A DNA stretch of 64,000 nucleotides from Komagataella phaffii GS115 (lineage: Eukaryota; Ascomycota; Pichiomycetes; Pichiales; Pichiaceae): positions 2,170,001 to 2,234,000 of the forward strand of contig NC_012964.1 of the NCBI RefSeq assembly GCF_000027005.1. The letters are read 5' to 3'. The translations under genes and the position numbers were made by a program. Of the stretch, positions 18,986 to 29,217 are shown one piece after another; position 1 is the first letter of the stretch, and each line of letters opens with the position of its first letter. The notes beneath the pieces are model-generated. The model was given only the letters and a program-made list of their open reading frames with translations. It had not been told where the DNA came from and did no database searches.

Positions 18986-21889
18986 ATGGATGAGGAAATT
19001 TACGATGAATTTGGTAACCTCATAGGAGGCGAGAATGACTCACTTGCTAGTTCTTCTGAGAGTGAAATCGAAAATATCTCCGGAGAAAAATCTGAGGAAG
19101 AGTCAGACGTTGCATCCCACAATGAGAACGAATCGCCACAACAAAACAACCAGCAATTGGTGCCCACTTTTGAGAAGGTATATGGAAACGAAGTGGAAGT
19201 GTTGATTGAGCAAGAAGACGCGCAGGATATCAACGTTCCCCTAGTACAACCTGAAATTGTAAAATCTGTCAAAATTGAAGAAACTGACCTTCCCTCAACT
19301 ACTTACTCCAAGGACTATTTAGCCCAATTAAGCCAGATACCAGAGCGAGTGATTAATTTGGCCTTTGTGGGAAATTTGCATTCAGGGAAGACAAGCTGCA
19401 TTGATATGTTCGTTGAAGATACTCATGACTATGTCAACCAAGAAGCACACTCTTCGAAGAACTACAAACCCCAAAGATATACTGACACTTATAAACTAGA
19501 GATTGAGAGGCAAACCTCCATCAAATCAACTCCCATTACAATTCTGGGTACCAACTTAGCAGGCCAGTCCTCTGTCCTGAATATTATAGATACTCCAGGC
19601 CACATTGATTTCCTTGATGAACTAGCCGTGAGCCTTAGAGCAGTTGACAATGCTGTAATCGTGCTGGACTGTTTGGAAGGACTAACTATTGGAACCGAGC
19701 TTGTGATAGAGAATTGTTTAAAAACAGGAACCAATATGATTCTTATGGTTAACAAGTTTGACCGATTGATTTTGGAACTCAAACTACCTATTCAAGATGC
19801 TTATTTCAAGCTTCGTCATGTTATCGAACAAGTCAACCTTTTTATCAAAGAATCTCCGTATCTGACCAAAAATTATAAGAGCAAGAGACTTTCTCCGGAG
19901 TTGGGCAATGTATGCTTTTCATCGACTACTTTCAATACGTGTTTCACGTTGTACAGCTTTGCCGAGTTATACGTCCAAACTAGACAGTTAACAGTACACC
20001 CTGCTGAACTTTCGAAAAGGTTATGGGGCGATGTTTTCTACGATCCGGAAACACGTAAATTCAGCAAGAAGGGGAAAGATCGTTCATTTATCAAGTTTAT
20101 CTTAGAACCAATATATAAACTGGTTTCCATCACAATAACCAAGACACCAGAAGATTTATCCCTTTCGTTAGCTAAGTTGAATATTACTGACATCTCCAAA
20201 AAATCTCTCCAACTAGATTCTCAGATTTTGTTAAAGATCATTTTCAAAAGATTTTTTGGAAAACCATTGCAGGCTTTTACTTCATTATTAAACAAATCTG
20301 CTGTTTCACCAGTGGAATCTACAGAAACAAAGTTTTCGTCAATCTATCATGGTCCTCACATTTCTTGTGATAGCGCAAGGCCATTAGTAGCAGTCATCAC
20401 TAAATTATTAGACGCATCACAAGGCACCAGCTTTCTCGGTCTTTGCCGAGTAGTTTCAGGAACACTTGAGAGGGGCTCTCAAATCACTGTGATTGGAGAG
20501 GGATTTTCTGAGTCTTATGATGAGGACTCTGTAACTGTTCCAGTGAGTGCTTTGTTCATCCCAGGAGGGAGATATCAGATTCCAGTCTCTAAGGTCTCAG
20601 CGGGCAATATATGCCTTCTATCATCCAATGAAAATTTCGATAACTTTATCTCTAGGCAAGTAGTCATTTACGATTCATCCAACCCAGAAAAGTTCAATGT
20701 GGAACCTATCGATTACATATTGACCCCAGTGCTGAAAGTTGCTCTTCAACCCATGAATCTCTCAGAGACTCCTAAGTTTTTAACAGGATTACGCAAAATC
20801 AAGAAATCATTTCCTGGATCGCAGATTAAAGTGGAAGAGAGTGGGGAGCATGTTGTGATTGGATCTGGAGAATTTTACATGGATTGTTTGCTACATGACC
20901 TGAGATATCTTTACACAGATATTGAAATAAAGGTCAGCGACCCAGTAACGAAGTTTATGGAATCATGCATTGAAAGCTCCAAGGTAAGGATACCTGTGGA
21001 ATCATCAAATGGCAAAAATTCTATTTCTATAATAGCGGAGCCTTTGGAACCGGAAATTGCAAAAGATATGGAGAGCGGTCGAATAGATGTCCAGTATCGC
21101 CAAAGCAATTTGAAGTATGAAAGGTTTATTTCTCGGTGGTTCAAGGAATATGGATGGGATTCGTTAGCTGCCAATTCGATATGGAGTTTGGGACCTGAGA
21201 GTCATGACACAAATATTCTTATCGATGATACACTACCTGACGAGGTTGATAAAAAAGCTTTGAAAGGACTTCAAGATTCAGTTGTTCAGGGATTCAAGTG
21301 GGCTGCTAGAGAAGGGCCATTGTGTGATGAACCAATTAGCAATACCAAATTCAAGATAATTGAAGCTTCCCTAGCTTCAAGTCCTTTGGACGCTAATGGA
21401 GGGCAAATTATCCCAATGGTAAGAAAAGCATGTTACCTAGCCCTGATGATTGCAACACCTAAATTGATGGAGCCAGTATATCAGATTGATATCCTTTGTC
21501 GAAGTGATGTCGTTGGTAAACTTGAGAAGCTACTGGATAAAAGAAGAGGCACGATACTGCATGATACTCCAATTGGTGGCACTCCATTGTACAGAGTTGT
21601 GGGAATGGTACCCGTTATTGATTCTTTTGGACTAGAAACGGATATAAGAGTCATGACCCAAGGACTAGCTACATGTCTGCTACATTTCGCCAGATGGGAC
21701 GCAGTTCCTGGGGATCCACTGGACGAACATGCTTTTATACCACAGTTAAAGCCGGCGCCCTTCAACTCGTTGGCCCGTGATTTTGTTACCAAAACTAGAA
21801 AGAGAAAAGGAATAGGACAGGATCCGTCGTTAACAAAATACCTTGACGAGTCCGTAGTTATGGAGTTAAAAGAAAGTGGTGTTATCTAA
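18986..21889 (+). CDS. SNU114: U5 snRNP GTPase Snu114
   Basis: An EF-2-like GTPase of the spliceosome that controls Brr2 during activation and disassembly. The ATG at 18986 (MDEEIYDEFGNLIGG) gives 967 residues and matches the conserved start; a TTG-initiated extension is rejected. An acidic N-terminal region is followed by the G domain with P-loop GNLHSGKT (129-136), DTPGHIDF (from 202) and NKFD (256-259). The EF-2-like domains II-V follow (GTSFLGLCRVVSGTLERG, VRKACYLALMIATPKLMEPVY, LDKRRGTILHDTP). It is convergent with EBP2. Confidence 0.95.
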   Translation: MDEEIYDEFGNLIGGENDSLASSSESEIENISGEKSEEESDVASHNENESPQQNNQQLVPTFEKVYGNEVEVLIEQEDAQDINVPLVQPEIVKSVKIEETDLPSTTYSKDYLAQLSQIPERVINLAFVGNLHSGKTSCIDMFVEDTHDYVNQEAHSSKNYKPQRYTDTYKLEIERQTSIKSTPITILGTNLAGQSSVLNIIDTPGHIDFLDELAVSLRAVDNAVIVLDCLEGLTIGTELVIENCLKTGTNMILMVNKFDRLILELKLPIQDAYFKLRHVIEQVNLFIKESPYLTKNYKSKRLSPELGNVCFSSTTFNTCFTLYSFAELYVQTRQLTVHPAELSKRLWGDVFYDPETRKFSKKGKDRSFIKFILEPIYKLVSITITKTPEDLSLSLAKLNITDISKKSLQLDSQILLKIIFKRFFGKPLQAFTSLLNKSAVSPVESTETKFSSIYHGPHISCDSARPLVAVITKLLDASQGTSFLGLCRVVSGTLERGSQITVIGEGFSESYDEDSVTVPVSALFIPGGRYQIPVSKVSAGNICLLSSNENFDNFISRQVVIYDSSNPEKFNVEPIDYILTPVLKVALQPMNLSETPKFLTGLRKIKKSFPGSQIKVEESGEHVVIGSGEFYMDCLLHDLRYLYTDIEIKVSDPVTKFMESCIESSKVRIPVESSNGKNSISIIAEPLEPEIAKDMESGRIDVQYRQSNLKYERFISRWFKEYGWDSLAANSIWSLGPESHDTNILIDDTLPDEVDKKALKGLQDSVVQGFKWAAREGPLCDEPISNTKFKIIEASLASSPLDANGGQIIPMVRKACYLALMIATPKLMEPVYQIDILCRSDVVGKLEKLLDKRRGTILHDTPIGGTPLYRVVGMVPVIDSFGLETDIRVMTQGLATCLLHFARWDAVPGDPLDEHAFIPQLKPAPFNSLARDFVTKTRKRKGIGQDPSLTKYLDESVVMELKESGVI

Positions 21890-21953
21890 GAAAAAAAGGT
21901 TAGTTTTTACCTTTTAATTAATATACATTAATGGTTTATATATGCCTAAAACT

Positions 21954-23042
21954 CTAATGACGATTATTCTGCCTTCTCTTGCTTTTGCCGGGTCTAGGTT
22001 TTGCGTAGTTACTCTTACCAGGTCCACCGCCCTTACGTCTGTCATACTCAGAGAGATCAGCGCTACTTTCAGCGTCATTCTTTCTCTTGAATCTCTTCAT
22101 ACCTCCTTGACCGTACTTGCTGTTCTTTGCCAATCTCTTACCGTTAGGCTTATGTCTATCGTGTCTTTCTTCATTAGTAGCAGCAGCTTCTTCCAGGGCA
22201 ATGGCAAAATCATCATCTCCAAGTTCTTGGTCTTTTCTTTTACGTTTGAGGGACTTGATTTTGTCCAAAGTTTCTTTCTTTTCCTTTTGACGACTTTGTA
22301 AAGTCTCATTTTGCACCTGTTTACCAAACTTCTTGAGTTGTCTTTGCTTTCTTGCGTCCTCTCGGGCCTTCTTTTCAGAAGCCTCTTCCACCAGCTTCGA
22401 TTTCAATTTGTCCATGTGTTCATCCGATTTGATCATTTCGGCAAAGTAATCTAGAGGTCTTGAGAAAGGAATTTTCAGCTTTAAAATCTTGCTTCTACCT
22501 TCCAGAACTGCGTTGATTGCCTGTTTATAAAATGCAAGCTCTCTTTCAGTGTCATCGTAAATGTCAGTCACTTGAGAGGCAGTTGGCTCGTCTGACGTTA
22601 TAGATTGATGTTCGTCAAACTTGCAGGTATCCCATGGCAATTGGATTCTGGCCAAGGATTCCTTGAGTGCAGCTTGGTTATTAATAGTCACTTTAGTGTA
22701 GGGAACAATGTCAGCATCAGAGTCAAACTCAACGTCAGACAATGGAACATCTTTTTCCTCTTCTTCGTCCTCTCCAGTCCCAGCTTCAGCCTCTTCATCG
22801 TCGTCTAAATGTTCAGTGGCATCGTCAAAGACATCGTCATCATCATCATCGGAGGATAATTCAGCTTCACTAGCTGATTGGGCCAATCTGTCTAGATCCA
22901 ATCTGGCTTCGATGTCCTCGATGTCACTGCTGTTACTACTGACCTCTGACTCTCCTTCCTCGTATTCTTGCTGTTTCTTCAGTTTTCTTTGTTCCTTTTT
23001 TGAAAGAACGCTGCTTTCAGCTTTTTCAGTCCTTTTGGCCAT
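21954..23042 (-). CDS. EBP2: rRNA-processing protein Ebp2
   Basis: A nucleolar 60S assembly factor needed for 27S pre-rRNA processing. The 362 residues have an acidic N-terminal half (DDDDDDVFDDATEHLDDDEEAE) and then the conserved Ebp2 domain: LPWDTCKFDEHQSI, ERELAFYKQAINAV, IPFSRPLDYFAEMIKSDEHM, KKFGKQVQNE and KNSKYGQGGMKRFKRKND. The tail is Lys/Arg/Gly-rich with nuclear localisation character. Confidence 0.93.
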   Translation of the reverse strand: MAKRTEKAESSVLSKKEQRKLKKQQEYEEGESEVSSNSSDIEDIEARLDLDRLAQSASEAELSSDDDDDDVFDDATEHLDDDEEAEAGTGEDEEEEKDVPLSDVEFDSDADIVPYTKVTINNQAALKESLARIQLPWDTCKFDEHQSITSDEPTASQVTDIYDDTERELAFYKQAINAVLEGRSKILKLKIPFSRPLDYFAEMIKSDEHMDKLKSKLVEEASEKKAREDARKQRQLKKFGKQVQNETLQSRQKEKKETLDKIKSLKRKRKDQELGDDDFAIALEEAAATNEERHDRHKPNGKRLAKNSKYGQGGMKRFKRKNDAESSADLSEYDRRKGGGPGKSNYAKPRPGKSKRRQNNRH

Positions 23043-24550
23043 ATTGAAAGATTGAAAGGAGGGTTAGGTTGATTCCGTGAAAGTAAGCTGAGATGAGTTT
23101 GAAATTTTTTTTTTTGTCGCTGATCCGGGTAAGCACAGAAAAGACTTGAAAGTCAGTTTTTCCTTCCTCAAGGGTTGGGCTTAGGTAGGCAGCCGAGGTA
23201 GGTCGCCAGCTATTCCCTCGCTCGTCCGTTCCCCACCAGTTTACCCTTTACACATTACGTAGGGTCCCCTCCTAACTATACGAGACACCACTTGAACCCC
23301 TCCCAAATCTAGAAGGAGAAAAATAGTTGCACGGATATAGCAAGATACTAGGGGACAAATGGGCAAAGTTCAAATTGATTATGACTACACGAGACACAAG
23401 AAGCCTAATGCAATTGTTTCATTCACCAATTTAGGTATTAAAATGTTTTCACCTATTCAGTGATCCAAATATCCGTCATTTCTTCTAGATAATTTTGTAA
23501 GTCTTCCTGAAAAAATGCGCGTTTCAAGTGACTCTGGCATAAACCGCAGTGTAGACCTGGAAAACATCAAGTAAAAGGTCTTCTGATGACCGGCAAAGGC
23601 CCAACTTGGATACTCTAATCGTAAATAAGCTAGTAAGAAAGTGCCGAAAAAATTCCTTGACCAAAACATGATTTATATGGATGGTATTAATTTATCGAAA
23701 GTATTAGGCGAGCGGTGGGTGGAATTGGGATTAGGTGCGGTGCAGTGCGGTTGCGCATGTGTTATTTACATTTTACTGCCAGAAAGAAAAGATATCAGGG
23801 GTCGTCTGCACGCAACACTGCAGCGACTCAGCTGTGCACTTACACTTACAGCTAACAAATCTAGAGTTCAACGGTAGGAAGCCTTTCTCCGCCCGCACTC
23901 AAGGGGGACAAGTTTCAGGATCCTGGTGTTTTTTCTCCCGTTAGCAGGGTAGTAAGATAAGTCAATTCGGTAACGGCAGGAGAGGTGGTAGGTAGGGTAG
24001 GTTAGGTATAATTATTTGGTCGTCAGCAACGTTTCAATCCATTAGAGTTTGAAGCCCTGGGGTGATTTCAGGCCTGTATCTTCAGTTATCTGATATTCGC
24101 ATACGACCTTGGGAGCAGGTTACGAGAATCTGGTCAAGATAAGATGTGGTCGTGTTCACGTTCACACTAATTAATTGCCGTACTCAGTGGATCCAGATCA
24201 ACTGGGGATCTTCTCTACGGAAGAATAATTATGTAAGGTAGGTAAGTAAAGGCATGGATGGCAGAAGAGAAGAGAAGCGCTGCATTTATTAGTTGATTGG
24301 GTGGGACAAAATAAAACAGACAGGGACGGAACGGAACGAACGGCACGTGGAACTGAACTCTGGGCATGCAGTCCCATCCCATCGCGTTGGCATTGGCTCG
24401 ATCGACAACTATTCAAAAAATATTAACCATAACTGCTTACCTCATCAATCAAGTTCTCATTCGCGTCTGATAGTCGATGGCATGAAGTAAATACCTACTC
24501 ACCAAAGTCTAGCTAGTATAAGAAAAGTCGCAAATACAGCCCCACTAGAA
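23043..24550. promoter_or_regulatory. 1.5 kb EBP2/ULP1 divergent intergenic region
   Basis: The longest gene-free stretch in the window. It is locally G-rich on the plus strand and has four AGGTAGG copies (23183, 23196, inside 23984-24007, and 24236). It also holds a run of GGAACG-like units at about 24322-24350 next to CACGTG (about 24341), and several long T/A runs near EBP2. I found no convincing tRNA boxes, snRNA core or long ATG-initiated ORF. It is larger than expected for two housekeeping promoters, so an unannotated noncoding transcript is possible. Confidence 0.4.
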
Positions 24551-26629
24551 ATGACTTATGGGCTTGAGGATTCAGAAAAATGGAACTCAACGGCCCTTTT
24601 GTTAGATAAAAACCCCCTAGACAGCGTACGAAAGAGACGTATTGAAGCGCACATTACAGACTCTTCAAAGTTGAGGACATATCATGGAACACTCAACTCC
24701 ACTATCAGTTTCCGCAACTTACAAAACTTTCGTGACATACAGAAAGATCCTGCACCGGAAAAGAGTAACACAGACACATTTCAAACGTACCAGAACAAGC
24801 AAGTTTCATACTCATCGAATAGTCCAAAGCCCTCTGGAATCACAGATCCAGTATCTACCAAAGACCAGTTTCGTCAAAATTTACAAGACGGTCAAGCCCT
24901 ATTCAATAAGTTTTTGAACACGTCTAAAGCAGATAATCCTCAAAATGCTGGCTCAAAACAAATATCAACACCAATCTCCATGGAAAGTATTCAGTATAAA
25001 ACATTGTCCCTAAAACTATTACGAATGATATTGTCCATGACTGTGGTCATTTGCCTGTTTATAATTAAGTTATTGACACTGATGGTGGGTTTTTTGAAAA
25101 GCAAAACGGAGACCCGATTTGCTCAACCATCGAGCTTTGACGACTTACAGAAAGAAAGTGCACAAAATGTGGCAGCGGATAACACTCATATTCAATTTCA
25201 TCAAGACTCAAATATCAACGCCTCGACTCCCATAAATCCAAACTTAAATGTGTTCAAGAAGGCCCCAGCTAGCATTCATCCCAGAAATCAAGTTCAAGCG
25301 AAATTGCTGAATGCTCAATTTGGAACACCTTCAGGTATTTCGTCACCCATTATATCAGATTTCATATCACCAAACGACATGGGTACTCCCATAGACCATC
25401 AAAATTTTGAAAAGAAAACGGACGCCTCGACTTTCAACTGGCAATATGATGCTCCCATTAATCATGCTTCTCAAACTTTTAGTGATGGCGGATATGGAAC
25501 CCATTTCTATACCTCAAAGAAGTCAAGCAATCAAAAGAACACAGAGACAAGCTTTTTAAAGAAACTATTTGCCAAAGACACAACAGTTTTAGATTTGGCC
25601 CCCATTGATACTAATGCAGACAGTATGGAAATCTGGCAACCATCAATTAATAAAAGCCACGATAAGAAGATCAACGATATGTTTGAACTTACCCAACGAC
25701 TTCGGGCTTCCTTAATGGCTGAGGAACAACAAAAGAAACCACCCACTCAAGACCTGCTTTTAGATTCTTTTTTCAAAAGAAACGAATTACTTATAACGAA
25801 GAGAAATAATTGGACGGAAGACAATAAGTATGAAAAGCTGGAGAATGATTATGAAACTTATCAGGCGATTATGCAAGAAAAGAAGAAGAGAGAAGAGCTT
25901 ATACAGTTGGAAAAGTCATCTCTTCTTCCCTTGGTACAACCTCTCAAACTTGAATACTTGAACTTGGTGCAGAAATACTGGAATTCCAAAGATTTGACAA
26001 AGAAAATCGTTACAGGCATAAGCGCTGAGGTGTTTGTGAGAGATTTAAAAACTTTGATAAATTCAAGATGGATCAATGACAGTGTTATTGATTTTTATCT
26101 ATCTTTAGTCTCTCATAGATCAACTCAAAGCTCCTTTTTGCCATCTGTTTTTGCATTCACCACACACTTTTATACAACATTTACAAGTCGAGGATATGAG
26201 AGTGTTAAGAGATGGGCCAAAAGAAGAAAAGTTGACATCACCAAGCTTGACTATGTTTTTGTTCCTATCAATATTTTGAATTCCCATTGGGCATTGGGAG
26301 TTATCGATAATAAGCGTAAGCGGTTTCAATACTATGACTCCTTGAAAGGGGAAGGACAAACTCCAGTTTTAAACCACTTAAGAACTTTTGCCCTGAAGGA
26401 GGCTGAAAGGATCTACGGTGATAAAGTACCCATTAATTTCCATGAATACCTATTAGATTATAACACGAATTCTCCTCAGCAAAAGAATGGATCAGATTGT
26501 GGTGTTTTTACATGTGCCACAGTTGAGTTTCTTTCCAGAGAGAAAGCATTGAAATTTTCACAAACCGATATGCCACTCATACGTCAAAGAATGGCCTACG
26601 AAATAATCACAGGAAAATTGTTAGAGTGA
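24551..26629 (+). CDS. ULP1: SUMO-specific protease Ulp1
   Basis: A cysteine protease that matures SUMO and deconjugates it at the nuclear envelope. The 692 residues have a long Ser/Asn/Gln-rich N-terminal region, then a coiled segment (about 415-460), then the C48 peptidase domain. The triad is His579 (NSHWALGV), Asp596 (YYDSL) and Cys650 (NGSDCGVF), with oxyanion Gln644. The SUMO-binding segment SAEVFVRDLKTLINSRWINDSVIDFYL is conserved. Unusually, residues 156-182 form a strongly hydrophobic stretch followed by Lys. The gene is convergent with YME2, 22 bases apart. Confidence 0.93.
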   Translation: MTYGLEDSEKWNSTALLLDKNPLDSVRKRRIEAHITDSSKLRTYHGTLNSTISFRNLQNFRDIQKDPAPEKSNTDTFQTYQNKQVSYSSNSPKPSGITDPVSTKDQFRQNLQDGQALFNKFLNTSKADNPQNAGSKQISTPISMESIQYKTLSLKLLRMILSMTVVICLFIIKLLTLMVGFLKSKTETRFAQPSSFDDLQKESAQNVAADNTHIQFHQDSNINASTPINPNLNVFKKAPASIHPRNQVQAKLLNAQFGTPSGISSPIISDFISPNDMGTPIDHQNFEKKTDASTFNWQYDAPINHASQTFSDGGYGTHFYTSKKSSNQKNTETSFLKKLFAKDTTVLDLAPIDTNADSMEIWQPSINKSHDKKINDMFELTQRLRASLMAEEQQKKPPTQDLLLDSFFKRNELLITKRNNWTEDNKYEKLENDYETYQAIMQEKKKREELIQLEKSSLLPLVQPLKLEYLNLVQKYWNSKDLTKKIVTGISAEVFVRDLKTLINSRWINDSVIDFYLSLVSHRSTQSSFLPSVFAFTTHFYTTFTSRGYESVKRWAKRRKVDITKLDYVFVPINILNSHWALGVIDNKRKRFQYYDSLKGEGQTPVLNHLRTFALKEAERIYGDKVPINFHEYLLDYNTNSPQQKNGSDCGVFTCATVEFLSREKALKFSQTDMPLIRQRMAYEIITGKLLE

Positions 26630-26651
26630 TAATATATATACTATTAATAAA

Positions 26652-29075
26652 CTACGTTGTCAAATCTTTAATCTTCTTTTCGTAATCAATAATCAAATTA
26701 TTGCTCGTAGTGATCTTTTCATCCAGATACTTGAATCTGGTCTTGAAGTAGGAGCTGTTCTCTGGAAACTTGGAAAGCTCGTCTTCCCACTTGGAAATCT
26801 TACCTGTTTCTAAGGTGATCAGAGACTTCAAATAATTACTTTCCAGTTCTCTAAACGAGTCCTTGTTGGCGACCAAATGCTTAAAGACTTCTTCATACAA
26901 CGGCTTACCAGCCCTAATTTCTGTTATTAAACCTGTCGTTTTGGTCAAGCAAACTAACTCTGATTTCTCCATTTCTGTGAGGATCTGCTTCCCATTTGAC
27001 TTGAACAGTGGATTCAAAAGCAAGTCTTTGTATTTTACTGACCCTTGATCATTTAACATTTTGATAAGAGCCCATACTTCTGCTGGCCCAAAAGTATTAT
27101 GACCTTTATTCAAAAATACTTGCATCAATTGCTCCGCAGTTTGATCGACCATCTCTTCAAGAGCACCGGTGGGTGTTTCACCGCTGTTCAGTCGTCTCAT
27201 ATAAGCTTGGAGGTCCGACATCCTTCCTCCAAGAGGCCGGATTGTCTCTTGGACTTCTTCAACGAACTTTTCAGTCACTTTGGATTCTTCGAACTGACTG
27301 AGAACGTATGACTTGGAGGACTCAAAGGAAGCGTCAGAGATAGGAATAACTTTAAACACGTTATCAGGTAAAACGTCAGACAAAACTTGTAAACTTCCCA
27401 CATCGTCGGTAAGATATATCACATGTGCGATATTCAACGTGACAAGCTTCCCAGCCCAGTCTGCAAGTTCTTTATAGATGAAAGCATTTGTTTCGTTAGC
27501 TTTTTTGGAAGCCTGAAATCTGTCTATAACAATCACAGGCTTGACGTCAGGATATTGCTGAAGAAAATCTTCCTCCTTTAAGGGCAGGGTGTCACCTTCA
27601 CAAGACAACTCATTCAAGTAATTCGAGTAGCAAGCTAAGCAGATACCCCTGATGGTGCTGGCGGTAAGAAACAGCATATTCTTGATCTGTTTCTCTTTGG
27701 ATTCATTCAATCCGGTTTTTTGACCAGTGAGACCTTGAGTTACCAGATCCACATAAGTAAAAAGCGAGTTGAACCAAGGGAATGAGGGATAATAGCCCAC
27801 TTGATGAGCAACAGCTTTCAAAAAACTGGCTTCACTTCTTGCCTTTATCAGCTCATCACAATCCAAATGCAGGACATTTGCCCTATCACTAAGGACATGC
27901 GAAAAAACAATCTCTCTCTTTCCTGTGCCCTTAGGACCAACAACTACGATAAAACTATTGATGTTCTCTTTCAGGAGGAGTTTTAGTTCTTCAACACGAG
28001 CCAACCTTTCACCCCAAGCGCTTTGGTTGAGGGCAAATGAACCAGTGGTATGGTATTCATTTGTTGTAATTAATTTTCTTAAAGAATCTTTAGTGATACT
28101 GAAAAAGCCAATGATAGATTTGAAGAGGGACGAGCGCCACAATTTATTCAAGGAATACCTTTGAGTGATCTTTTCTTTGATGAAAAAAGACCTTATTGGG
28201 TCAAATATCAGAACAGCGAGGGAAGCCAATATAGCGATTATGATTGGGAATGCTATCCGAGGGTGATTGGCAATAGAATCTTTAATAACGTTGTGACGAA
28301 CAATTGGAATATACTGTATGTGCAGATATGTTCCACCTAAATTCAGCCCCGTAATACAATGTCTCGCATTGATAGCAGAAGATGTTGACTTGAATGACAC
28401 TTGGGCTTTCTTGTTGGCGTCAGTCGCAGGCTTGATGTCTATCAATTCGCCATACCTTCTGAATAGCAGATACATATCCTCTTGAGTGAGCGGTGGACCC
28501 TCAAATTCCACCTCTATTTGGTTGGAAGGATAACGTCTTAAGTCTTCAATCCAAGGAATACCCTTGACTGGGTGAACTGTAGGAGACATGATGCGATTCA
28601 GAATACCTCGTTTGCTATTCTTTGCCACATGCTTGGTTACATTTTTATTAAATTCAGCAACTGTGGTAGTTTCCGGTACAACAAATTTGACAAACACTCC
28701 TCCATCTCGTGGTATGGTGATAATATCTTCTATGTCAAAAGTGCACGACGTTGGAGTGTTTGAGCACAAATCTGTTATCCTTTTTCTTAGGGCTACTTCA
28801 CTGGTACCCCAAAAGCGCGTTAAATACTGCTTGATATCCCATCTATTTGATTTAAAAGGTATAACCGTTCCAAAATAAAGAAGAGTTTCTTGACTGCCCT
28901 TTTGAATTACCCCAGTCCTAGTGGCGTCGTCTTCCTCACCAATATTCTGGCTGTCTAAAATGGCTTCATTGGAAACAAACCGTTTGCTCAAAGAAAAGGC
29001 TTGAATCCATTGTCTCTGGTAGGGTTTGGTTAACTTAGTAGCAACTAGGCCCAGCTGGCTTCTGGTTCCAAGCAT
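26652..29075 (-). CDS. YME2: Mitochondrial inner-membrane protein Yme2 (Rna12)
   Basis: An inner-membrane protein involved in mitochondrial DNA maintenance and nucleoid structure. I start it at the ATG at 29075 (MLGTRSQLGLVATKL), giving 807 residues with an Arg/Lys-rich presequence. The longer frame to 29249 would run into the end of BEM2. The order is a presequence, an RRM-like matrix domain (VEFEGPPLTQEDMYLLFRRYGELIDI), one membrane helix (IAFPIIIAILASLAVLIFDP) and an intermembrane-space ATPase-like region with P-loop GPKGTGKRE, ending in a coiled coil. This matches the known order in Yme2. Confidence 0.92.
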   Translation of the reverse strand: MLGTRSQLGLVATKLTKPYQRQWIQAFSLSKRFVSNEAILDSQNIGEEDDATRTGVIQKGSQETLLYFGTVIPFKSNRWDIKQYLTRFWGTSEVALRKRITDLCSNTPTSCTFDIEDIITIPRDGGVFVKFVVPETTTVAEFNKNVTKHVAKNSKRGILNRIMSPTVHPVKGIPWIEDLRRYPSNQIEVEFEGPPLTQEDMYLLFRRYGELIDIKPATDANKKAQVSFKSTSSAINARHCITGLNLGGTYLHIQYIPIVRHNVIKDSIANHPRIAFPIIIAILASLAVLIFDPIRSFFIKEKITQRYSLNKLWRSSLFKSIIGFFSITKDSLRKLITTNEYHTTGSFALNQSAWGERLARVEELKLLLKENINSFIVVVGPKGTGKREIVFSHVLSDRANVLHLDCDELIKARSEASFLKAVAHQVGYYPSFPWFNSLFTYVDLVTQGLTGQKTGLNESKEKQIKNMLFLTASTIRGICLACYSNYLNELSCEGDTLPLKEEDFLQQYPDVKPVIVIDRFQASKKANETNAFIYKELADWAGKLVTLNIAHVIYLTDDVGSLQVLSDVLPDNVFKVIPISDASFESSKSYVLSQFEESKVTEKFVEEVQETIRPLGGRMSDLQAYMRRLNSGETPTGALEEMVDQTAEQLMQVFLNKGHNTFGPAEVWALIKMLNDQGSVKYKDLLLNPLFKSNGKQILTEMEKSELVCLTKTTGLITEIRAGKPLYEEVFKHLVANKDSFRELESNYLKSLITLETGKISKWEDELSKFPENSSYFKTRFKYLDEKITTSNNLIIDYEKKIKDLTT

Positions 29076-29217
29076 TAAGAGAGAGCAAAGTGTTGAAAGA
29101 GATGGAGTTAGATTAAGATTGCGGCCGCGATTACTACAGATAACAACATATATTATATGATTATCTAATACGAGATGAGATGAGCCTTCTCTGGTGGGGT
29201 TCGAGAGATGGGATAGA

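Noticed and set aside
23359..23463. A 34-codon ATG frame in the EBP2/ULP1 spacer.
   Set aside because: Short, no family likeness, and no coding pattern that I can support.
24231..24250. The reverse complement reads TTTACTTACCT, like the 5' end of U1 snRNA.
   Set aside because: The similarity stops there; no Sm site or stem-loop I sequence of U1 follows.
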